Positions 57,428 to 64,000 of a DNA stretch of 64,000 nucleotides are shown here, piece by piece. The stretch lies in contig CAZISM010000016.1 in the NCBI GenBank assembly GCA_964541895.1, positions 1-64,000 of the forward strand, given 5' to 3'. The notes under the pieces were generated by a model, which saw only the letters and a list, made by a program, of their open reading frames with translations, made no database searches and had not been told where the DNA came from. The stretch's first letter is position 1; each line of letters opens with the position of its first letter. Position numbers and translations under genes: made by a program. The DNA comes from CAZISM01 sp964541895. GTDB taxonomy: Bacteria > Zhuqueibacterota > Zhuqueibacteria > Residuimicrobiales > Residuimicrobiaceae.

Positions 57428-60400
57428 TTATTTTTTAAATTGGATTTTGATCGTCTTGATTTCGTACGGCCTGAAATCAAGCGCCAGCCGGCTTTTCTCA
57501 AAGGAGAGGTCAGCCATCTCTTCTTCGAGGCCGTTGCACAGTGCGGCGGAAATCAATGTATGCTGAAACTGCAGTTCGATCCGGCCGCGCTGATTAAAGG
57601 CTTCGAAAGCGCGCAGGATAATTCCAGAGCCGTTTTCCGCCCTTTTGACGGTTTCGATCACGATGTTCTCTGCGTTGCTCTCGACCCATGAACAGCGCGA
57701 TCCGGCTGCAGAGGAGGCGACACGCTCATGCCGGCGCGCCAGCAGCGGCACGTTGAACTGATAGGCCATTCGCATGGTCTGTCCCTGCCGCCAGTCGCCG
57801 GCGTGCGGATAGAGAGCATAGCTAAAACGGTGATGACCGATATCGGCGTTGGGATCCGGATCGATGGCCGATTTGAGCAGCGTCAACCGCATCAGGTTAT
57901 CTTTGATATCATAACCGTATTTGCAGTCGTTGAGCAGACTCACGCCGTAATCACCCTCGGAAAGGTCCGCCCATTTCTGCGCCGGAACCTCGTAACGGGC
58001 CTTGTCCCAATCCGTATTGCGGTGTGTAGGCCGTTCGATCGTCGCGAAGGGGATATCATAGGTCGCTCTGGCGGCATGGATGTTGACCGGAAAAGCGGCT
58101 TTGAGCAGTACCTGATGTTCCTGCCAATCGATGTCGGAGACAAAATCGATGCGCGGAATCGAGTCATAGATATAGATACGCTGTCTGATCATGGATGACT
58201 GAAACGGGCGCTGGAGTTCCACACCGCCGCGGATGGGGCCCTGTTCAACAACGTTGACATGATCCAGGGCCGTTACTTCTACCACTTTGTCCTGGAAAAA
58301 TATATCGATGTCCCAGGCGTTGTTGGCCATGGGCAGGTCTTCGAACGCCTGCAACAGGTTGCCTTTTTGGCCGGGGACGATGATCTCCCGGTGGTGGCGT
58401 TTATCATAGATCGAGCGGAGACAGCCGTCGCCGTCCAGCTCCATCCGAAAAAAACGATTCTCCATGCGAGACGGCGAGATGCTCAGACTGGACGTCAGAG
58501 CGGCGCCGGTCTCTTTACGGGTAAACGGGAACACGGTATATCCCAGAGAAGGCAAGTCCGCTATGTTCATCAGCACACCAGAGCCATCGTGGGCTCTCTG
58601 CGCCGGCACCCTGCTGCCCTGCTGGTCACGCACGTCCAGTTCTCCCTCAACCGCCGGCAGGCACACGATATCGGAGCGGATCCACGGCAGCGGATTAAAC
58701 ACCAGCAGGCCCGGATTCGCCGAGGGTCCGCTCACGTCGCGGCCGATTTTCTGCAGGGCGTTTTCCAGCAGAATCGCGCCCTTTTGTTGCACTCGCTCAT
58801 AGTCCCGGTCACAATCCTGATAGACTTCGGCGATAGACGAGCCGGGCAGGATATCATGGAACTGGTTGAGCAGCACCGTTTCCCACAATCGGTCGATCTC
58901 ATCAGCCGGATAGTCTGCCGAGTCCTGAAACGCCAGAACTGAAAACAGTTCGATATGGTGTAACAGAATCTCGCTCTCCCGGTTCTGTTTCTTTATCTTT
59001 GCCTGCGAGGTATAGGTGCCGCGATGCAGCTGCAGATAGAGCTCATCATTCCAAACCGGCCAATCGACGCCGCGAGCTTCCAGCTCCTGGAAAAACGATT
59101 CGGCCTGCCCCTGCCGGTGGCGGGGCATGCCATTCATCTGCTGCAACCGTCGGCCGTTTTCCAGCATTTCGCGGGTCGGCCCGCCGCCGCCGTCGCCCCA
59201 GCCGAATGAGAGCATCACATTATGGTTCATTTTTTTCTGATGATAATTGTCCCAGCAGGCTTTGATGTTGGCGGCGGTGAGATCGACGCTATAGTCGTTC
59301 CACCCCCGGCGATCGGGTGTGGTGATGAAATGGCTGAGGATGCGGGTTCCATCCACCCCTTCCCAGAGAAAGGTGTCGTGGGGAAAACGGGTGTATTCAT
59401 TCCAGGAAAGTTTGGTGGTGACGAAATAGCGCATGCCGCACTGCTTCATAATCTGGGGCAAAGAATAGCAGAATCCAAAGCAATCCGGCAGCCAGACCAC
59501 CTGCGGATCGCACGCCAGATTTTGCCGAAAGTAACGCTTGCCGTAGACAAATTGCCGCATTAGGGACTCGCCGCTCGGGATGTTGCAGTCGGATTCAACC
59601 CACATTCCGCCGGTCGCCTCCCACTGTCCGGTTTTTATTTTTTCTCTGATGGCAGAAAACAGCGGCGGGTAATAGCGCTGCACCCATTGATAGAGCTGAG
59701 CCTGGCTCTGGGTGAACCGGTACTCCGGATAAAGGTCCGCCAGCCGGAGCGCGTTGGCACAGGTGCGGGCCGCCTTGCGGATGGAATGTTTGATCTGCCA
59801 TTTCCAGGCCAGATCCAGGTGCGAATGGCCCAGGCTGACAACCGTCGGCGCAACATCAGCCTCGGATTCAAGGCGATACAGCACTTTTTCGAGTTTGGCA
59901 TTGGCCTGGACGATGGATGCAAAAAAAGAAGCCTGCCCCAGGTTGAGGAAATCGACCTCCAGGAGTGCCTGGTGAAGGATCCGGCACCATTCCGGATACA
60001 CGGGATGGTTCTCGCCGATCGCTACGGCCGTATCGAATATGTTTTTAACTGTGAAATAGAATTGTTCGACCTCGCTGTTGATCGCAACCAGGTCGACCTG
60101 CGCGAACAGGTGGTCATGTGCTTCCAGTCCGCTGAAAGCTTCGATGGCCAAAAGATGCTTCTCCCCCGGTCGCACCAGGTCCCACAGCGGGATCTCGGTG
60201 CGACGGACATCGATGCTCTGCAGCGGCCTGCCATCCAGATAGACCAGCAGCTCATACTCACGGAGATCGCCGCCCTCGCTGCTTTTAAAGACGAACTTTT
60301 TGCCCGGCAGCACCAGGAGCGCCAGCTTTTGCCCCTGCGCTTGCGCTGGAACGGTGAAGGGGATGCGAAACCAGCCGATTTTGTCTCTGCCGCCCCAGGT

Positions 60401-60586
60401 GTGCCCCACAGCGAAAGGCGACCACGTCCGGTCATCAAAATCCGGATGTTCGGCGCCGGCGAGTTCCCCATCATAAAACCGGATCTCCTGTAACGGAGCG
60501 AGGCGCCTGTACATCTGCTCCTGAACCGTGCGGATCTTTTTTTCGTAATGGGCCAATTGCATGGTTTCGAACGGAATGAGCGGCAT
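57428..60586 (-). CDS. GH38 alpha-mannosidase with N-terminal jelly-roll domain
   Basis: A 1052-residue family 38 enzyme without a signal peptide. A 240-residue N-terminal beta domain (VGHTWGGRDKIGWFRIPFTVPAQ) precedes the catalytic barrel: VSLGHSHLDLAWKWQIKHS with zinc ligands His and Asp, VWLPDCFGFCYSLPQIMKQCGMRYFVTTKL (nucleophile Asp region, PDCFGF), and LNQFHDILPGSSIAEVYQDC (late zinc His). The Ca-dependent middle and beta-sandwich C-terminal domains complete the usual bacterial class II layout. It likely removes terminal alpha-mannose from imported oligosaccharides. It lies 24 bp downstream of the deoxyhypusine-synthase-like gene in the run kdsB - DHS-like - GH38. Confidence 0.94.
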   Translation of the reverse strand: MPLIPFETMQLAHYEKKIRTVQEQMYRRLAPLQEIRFYDGELAGAEHPDFDDRTWSPFAVGHTWGGRDKIGWFRIPFTVPAQAQGQKLALLVLPGKKFVFKSSEGGDLREYELLVYLDGRPLQSIDVRRTEIPLWDLVRPGEKHLLAIEAFSGLEAHDHLFAQVDLVAINSEVEQFYFTVKNIFDTAVAIGENHPVYPEWCRILHQALLEVDFLNLGQASFFASIVQANAKLEKVLYRLESEADVAPTVVSLGHSHLDLAWKWQIKHSIRKAARTCANALRLADLYPEYRFTQSQAQLYQWVQRYYPPLFSAIREKIKTGQWEATGGMWVESDCNIPSGESLMRQFVYGKRYFRQNLACDPQVVWLPDCFGFCYSLPQIMKQCGMRYFVTTKLSWNEYTRFPHDTFLWEGVDGTRILSHFITTPDRRGWNDYSVDLTAANIKACWDNYHQKKMNHNVMLSFGWGDGGGGPTREMLENGRRLQQMNGMPRHRQGQAESFFQELEARGVDWPVWNDELYLQLHRGTYTSQAKIKKQNRESEILLHHIELFSVLAFQDSADYPADEIDRLWETVLLNQFHDILPGSSIAEVYQDCDRDYERVQQKGAILLENALQKIGRDVSGPSANPGLLVFNPLPWIRSDIVCLPAVEGELDVRDQQGSRVPAQRAHDGSGVLMNIADLPSLGYTVFPFTRKETGAALTSSLSISPSRMENRFFRMELDGDGCLRSIYDKRHHREIIVPGQKGNLLQAFEDLPMANNAWDIDIFFQDKVVEVTALDHVNVVEQGPIRGGVELQRPFQSSMIRQRIYIYDSIPRIDFVSDIDWQEHQVLLKAAFPVNIHAARATYDIPFATIERPTHRNTDWDKARYEVPAQKWADLSEGDYGVSLLNDCKYGYDIKDNLMRLTLLKSAIDPDPNADIGHHRFSYALYPHAGDWRQGQTMRMAYQFNVPLLARRHERVASSAAGSRCSWVESNAENIVIETVKRAENGSGIILRAFEAFNQRGRIELQFQHTLISAALCNGLEEEMADLSFEKSRLALDFRPYEIKTIKIQFKK

Positions 60587-60609
60587 GAGGGCACCTGGTT
60601 GAGATTCGG

Positions 60610-61806
60610 TTATTTGCCGGAATGGCGATGCAGTTTCTGTTTATCGACGGGTTGGATGGTATCCACAATCCATTTTCGCATCTCCTGGCCCTGCGGCGTT
60701 TGCTGCGGATAAGAGATGAAATCCAGCGCCACGCCCAGACCACGGGCGATCCGGAACGCCATGACCGGCCAGATCGCGCCGATATCGCCTATGACCGGAA
60801 TGCTGTTTTCCAAACGGCAGAATCCGGACATTTCCATGCGGAAGGGAATTTTCATCAGCTTTGTTTTCGGCATGCCCTGATCGATGGCTTTTTGTACTTC
60901 TCCGCTCTGATGTTCAAAATCCCAGGCCGATTTCAGGTTTGGATCGAGATCGATGCGAATCAGCGTTTTGTTTTGCAGGCGATAGGTGGAATAGCCCTCC
61001 CATTGCGACCAGATGCCATGGCCGGTATAGGTCTCGAACGGGCCATCGTGGATCTCCTGGGTCAGCACGACCGCGGATTCGATGATGACCGCCGCTTCCT
61101 CCATCATATTCGCGATGCGATGGCAGCGTTCGGAAATGGAAATGGAATCGCCGATGGCCATACCGACCCAGCCGCCGCCGATCAGCTGCGGTACGGTGAC
61201 CAGCAGCGGCTTGCCGGCGGCATAGGCGGCGCCCAGCATGGTGCGCGGATCTGCACCGGCTCCGGCTACCCGCTCAAAGGGCAGGCCATGGCTGCGGGCG
61301 ATCATGAGAATTTCCTTGGCCAGAATTTCAGTACGTAATCCCATCGGATAGGCCATATTGCCGGCCGCTTTGATGATGACACTGCCTGACATCGACTTTA
61401 TCTTTTCCATAAGGTCGGCATCGAGGATCATTTCCATCTGCAATCGCTTCAGCCACTCATCCGACAGGAGCGACAGTTCAAAAATATCGCCGCGCGGCAG
61501 GATGTCGTCACTAAAGCCCAGGTCGCGGCCGTTCACTCGTTTCACCTCATCCAGCACGCCGGACATTTCGTGCGCCACCACGGCAGAGCTGGTGGTCACG
61601 CCATCGACGATCCCCTTGTTGATCAACTCGGCGATCAGGGTGGTGACGCCCTCATGGAGGTTGGGACCGCTGCCGGTCACCACCACCACCTTGCCACCGC
61701 GGTTCTTGGCGGTGACGATGCTCTGCACGGCCTGGTCCACCATGTCCCGGACATCGGCGTCCAGATTCTCATACAAAGAGGAGAGAAACTTTTCATCCAC
61801 ATTCAT
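60610..61806 (-). CDS. Unknown Rossmann-type protein resembling deoxyhypusine synthase/ArgE-like domain
   Basis: No characterised function recognised for this 398-residue soluble protein. Residues 35-75 (GGKVVVVTGSGPNLHEGVTTLIAELINKGIVDGVTTSSAVVAHEM) have the layout of the NAD-binding domain of deoxyhypusine synthase and of the related domain of arginine-dihydrolase/ornithine cyclodeaminase fusion proteins. That includes the turn after the first strand and the 'GIVDGV' helix-strand. Later segments are VIIKAAGNMAYPMGLRTEI, LVTVPQLIGGGWVGMAIG and IRIDLDPNLKSAWDF. The active-site Lys of deoxyhypusine synthase is not identified by eye. It lies 14 bp after kdsB and before GH38, so a role in sugar-acid or glycan metabolism is possible but unproven. 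Confidence 0.55.
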   Translation of the reverse strand: MNVDEKFLSSLYENLDADVRDMVDQAVQSIVTAKNRGGKVVVVTGSGPNLHEGVTTLIAELINKGIVDGVTTSSAVVAHEMSGVLDEVKRVNGRDLGFSDDILPRGDIFELSLLSDEWLKRLQMEMILDADLMEKIKSMSGSVIIKAAGNMAYPMGLRTEILAKEILMIARSHGLPFERVAGAGADPRTMLGAAYAAGKPLLVTVPQLIGGGWVGMAIGDSISISERCHRIANMMEEAAVIIESAVVLTQEIHDGPFETYTGHGIWSQWEGYSTYRLQNKTLIRIDLDPNLKSAWDFEHQSGEVQKAIDQGMPKTKLMKIPFRMEMSGFCRLENSIPVIGDIGAIWPVMAFRIARGLGVALDFISYPQQTPQGQEMRKWIVDTIQPVDKQKLHRHSGK

Positions 61807-61820
61807 GGTCTTGATCCCTG

Positions 61821-62564
61821 CTATTGGTTCAACAAGAGTTTTTCAACTTTGGCCGCATCTTCGGCCGTGTCGACACTGATTCCGGCTGTGGCCGGATATT
61901 TGGTCTCGACCACATAGATTTTATGCCCCTTTTCCATCACTCGCAATTGCTCCAGGACTTCTATCTGTTCCAGAGAGGTCTGCGGCAGTTTGGAAATCAT
62001 TAACAGAAAATCCTTTTGATAGACATAGAGGCCGATGTGCTCATAGACGCGCAGATCTTTATCGTTGCGCGGATAGGGTATCAGGGAGCGGGAAAAATAA
62101 AGCGCATAGCCCAGTTCGTCCGTCACCACCTTGACCACGCTGGGATTGTCATAATCCTCCGGCGGGATCTGCATCTTCAAGGTGGACATTTTTATTTCAG
62201 GACGGTCCAGCATCGGCTGTACGGCTTCATCGATCATGCGCGGATCCAGCAACGGTTGATCGCCCTGAATGTTGACGATGATGTCCGCCGGCCTGCCGGC
62301 TATCGCTTCGGCGATACGGTCGGTGCCGGATTGGTGATGCGATCCGGTCATAATTGCTTTACCGCCGAATCCTTCGACGCACTGTTGAACCCTGACGTCA
62401 TCGACGGCCACGTACAGCTCGGACAGTGTCTGTGATCGCAGCGCCCGTTCGTACACCCACTGGATCATCGTCTTGCCGGCCAGTTCCTTCAAGATTTTGC
62501 CCGGCAGGCGGCTCGATCCATACCGGGCCGGGATCACCCCCACCACCTTGCGTTGATCAGACAT
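61821..62564 (-). CDS. kdsB: 3-deoxy-manno-octulosonate cytidylyltransferase
   Basis: CMP-Kdo synthetase, which activates Kdo for lipopolysaccharide core synthesis. At 247 residues it is normal length. Motifs: VIPARYGSSRLPGKILKELAGKTMIQWVYERA (CTP-binding P-loop-like start), ADIIVNIQGDQPLLDPRMIDEAV (the QGDxPL metal motif), ALYFSRSLIPYPR and EHIGLYVYQKDFLL, and SLEQIEVLEQLRVMEKGHKIYVVETK. It shows that the cell makes a Kdo-containing outer membrane. It would normally sit with other LPS genes, but here it heads a run with the DHS-like and GH38 genes (14 bp to the next). A start at ATG 62564 has GGAGAG just upstream. Confidence 0.95.
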   Translation of the reverse strand: MSDQRKVVGVIPARYGSSRLPGKILKELAGKTMIQWVYERALRSQTLSELYVAVDDVRVQQCVEGFGGKAIMTGSHHQSGTDRIAEAIAGRPADIIVNIQGDQPLLDPRMIDEAVQPMLDRPEIKMSTLKMQIPPEDYDNPSVVKVVTDELGYALYFSRSLIPYPRNDKDLRVYEHIGLYVYQKDFLLMISKLPQTSLEQIEVLEQLRVMEKGHKIYVVETKYPATAGISVDTAEDAAKVEKLLLNQ

Positions 62565-62653
62565 CTCTCCTCCTTGTCAGCTACGGATAATAGATATGGC
62601 GATATGTAAGATAAGAAATCACAACGGATCACGCAACCGTAAATATTCTGTCA

Positions 62654-64000
62654 TTACCGCCGCGTTTTCCAGGGATCGGCTAATCCCAATTGCTCCGGCG
62701 TCTGATCGATATAATAGAGATCGAATTTGCACCAGCCGGCGCCTCCGGGGAGATCGTTCAGCAGGATGGTTGCCGTAAAATCGTTTTCCGCTGTCGGCTG
62801 CTCGAGAACAAAGGGATGGATGGGCCGCGATTCGATATCCAGCGGAATTACGGTCACCGCCGCCTGCGGCAGATCGGCGGAAAAATTCTGGTCTTTGAAA
62901 TAAATGCCATCCCACTTGATGTGCTCAACGGTGATGGAACGGCCTCTGATTTTCAGCAAATCGATGCCGTCCACCCGGCCTTCCCAATGCAACAGTTTTA
63001 CGGCGTTGTCACCCTGTTCTTTTAAAATGTGACGATAGCGTTGCTGTTGTGCCGCTATGCCCTCGTCGATCTCGGCCGGTGTCGGAGCATCCGCCAACTC
63101 CTGCACAGCCCTTTTGGCATCGGCCAGCATGCTCTTTGTGTTGGCCAGGAGCTGCTGTGCGCCGGCCAGATCATAACCGAATCCCGGTACCTGTGTGAAC
63201 AGCCGGCAAGTGGTCTGCAGTTCGCCGGCGTTTCTCGACAGAGCTTCCCGGAAAAGTTCGGTGGGATTCTCCCGGTATTGAAAATAGCTGAAAAACGTCT
63301 TTACATACAGGTTGTTGGTTTTGATGAGCAGACGCGTCATCTCCAATGCGTTTCTGGCGTCGAGGGCTGTTTTTCGGTCCGGGATCAGCGGTTCCAGGCC
63401 TTGGTAGGTGTCACACATGCGAGTGGCCAGCGTCAATCCGTGATCCAGATACATCAGGGTCTCCTCCAGCCACGGTTTGCAGCGCACATAGAGCTTTTGT
63501 AAAAACAGCATGTGCTCTCTGCCTTTGTCGATCGTTGGAAAGCCCTGCAGCACAAAAGAGCCGACGCGGATGTGAGGCAGTGAGGTGAATTGCCCATAGG
63601 TCACCGGTTCGATATACAGACCGTATTTGTAGGCATTCGGCGACAGCAACAGAATATCCGCCATGCCTGCAGCAGCGGCCTGGCCAAAACGCATGGCGGC
63701 AAAATCCTGGGCAATGCGTTTCACATCCTCATTATGATTCCAGCTCAGGCGGCTGATGGTATAGGCGGTGAGGTTGCGCGTCTCGAATTGGTCGTCTCCC
63801 GGCATGTCCATATTGGCCCCCTGCAGGTTGCAGTGGGCGTCGCCCAGCACAGCCTGCAACCAGGCCTGATAGTAAGGACCGGGATAGGTGGGAAAGACGT
63901 TGGCGCCGTGATGATAGTCCATGGTCTCAAACACCACCAGGGTATGATGGGGTGTTACGTTAAAGGTGGGATTAAAGGCCTGAAACCACCAGCGGTCGTT
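62654..64000 (-). CDS. GH67-like alpha-glucuronidase-like protein, C-terminal part (cut by window end)
   Basis: The frame is open to the right edge (no start within the window), so the 5' part lies beyond 64000. At least 448 residues are present. TAYTISRLSWNHNEDVKRIAQDF resembles the C-terminal helical region of GH67 alpha-glucuronidases (the 'LAWNPDLSAEEIA'-type segment), and the edge sequence NDRWWFQAFNPTFNVTPHH with LVVFETMDYHHGANVFPTYPG fits the end of a TIM barrel. The C-terminal 130 residues look like a beta-sandwich. The GH67 call is by eye and could be a related uncharacterised family. It is 89 bp upstream of kdsB on the same strand. Confidence 0.55.
   Translation of the reverse strand, partial: NDRWWFQAFNPTFNVTPHHTLVVFETMDYHHGANVFPTYPGPYYQAWLQAVLGDAHCNLQGANMDMPGDDQFETRNLTAYTISRLSWNHNEDVKRIAQDFAAMRFGQAAAAGMADILLLSPNAYKYGLYIEPVTYGQFTSLPHIRVGSFVLQGFPTIDKGREHMLFLQKLYVRCKPWLEETLMYLDHGLTLATRMCDTYQGLEPLIPDRKTALDARNALEMTRLLIKTNNLYVKTFFSYFQYRENPTELFREALSRNAGELQTTCRLFTQVPGFGYDLAGAQQLLANTKSMLADAKRAVQELADAPTPAEIDEGIAAQQQRYRHILKEQGDNAVKLLHWEGRVDGIDLLKIRGRSITVEHIKWDGIYFKDQNFSADLPQAAVTVIPLDIESRPIHPFVLEQPTAENDFTATILLNDLPGGAGWCKFDLYYIDQTPEQLGLADPWKTRR

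Noticed and set aside
1..64000. CRISPR arrays, insertion sequences, prophage genes
   Set aside because: No regular spaced repeats, transposase, integrase or phage structural genes were seen on either strand.

Overview
The window looks like a metagenome-assembled piece of a Gram-negative, polysaccharide-degrading bacterium of the FCB group, probably near Calditrichota/KSB1 rather than true Bacteroidota (inference). Support: an amidase with a PNPFN-type FlgD-like C-terminal sorting domain, outer-membrane barrels, lipoproteins, a dipeptidyl peptidase III with the five-residue zinc motif described from Caldithrix, many glycoside hydrolases, and good sigma70-type promoters (TTGACA/TATAAT-like, 17-nt spacers) instead of the Bacteroidota -33/-7 type. 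A 100-N gap at 54117-54216 lies between identical 55-bp ends, so it is an assembly join.

Layout. 1-14645 (minus strand): a rhamnose/rhamnogalacturonan block. rhaA heads a tightly packed set for a bacterial microcompartment (BMC): three EutN/CcmL pentamers, an uncharacterised cargo-like protein, PduS-like and PduT-like proteins, PduL, one hexamer shell protein and a class II aldolase. Rhamnulokinase follows, then exported glycosidases (beta-propeller, GH88, GH78, a cut-off secreted protein). Exported enzymes free rhamnose, RhaA/RhaB/aldolase convert it to DHAP and lactaldehyde, and the BMC would process lactaldehyde. Aldehyde dehydrogenase, alcohol dehydrogenase and acyl kinase are not in the window.

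14739-23343: exported amidase and propeller protein, then divergent superoxide reductase, a pentahaem cytochrome, a cytochrome-barrel protein and an M49 peptidase. 23460-29821: a more AT-rich run of five co-directional genes (nuclease-like protein, TPR/4-TM protein, GAF histidine kinase, lone receiver, SPFH protein). This is my best candidate for an undescribed membrane signalling or defence system.

29855-46134: mostly chromosomal functions: glgB, a methyltransferase, RlmI-like rRNA methyltransferase, DUF6807 and macro-domain proteins, RmuC, YceI (with a hairpin over its ribosome-binding site), a VOC protein, a GH38 mannosidase, a DUF47/PhoU-like protein, a hybrid PAS histidine kinase and tRNA-Arg(CCU). 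46431-47594 is an unusual in-frame fusion of a sigma54-type AAA+ domain to half of a glycosyltransferase.

48023-64000: a second carbohydrate region: GH71/GH99-like enzyme, a GH2-like-domain protein of unknown catalytic type, an oligogalacturonate-lyase-like propeller, an amidohydrolase, a sodium/solute symporter, a second GH38 enzyme, a deoxyhypusine-synthase-like protein, KdsB and a cut-off GH67-like protein.
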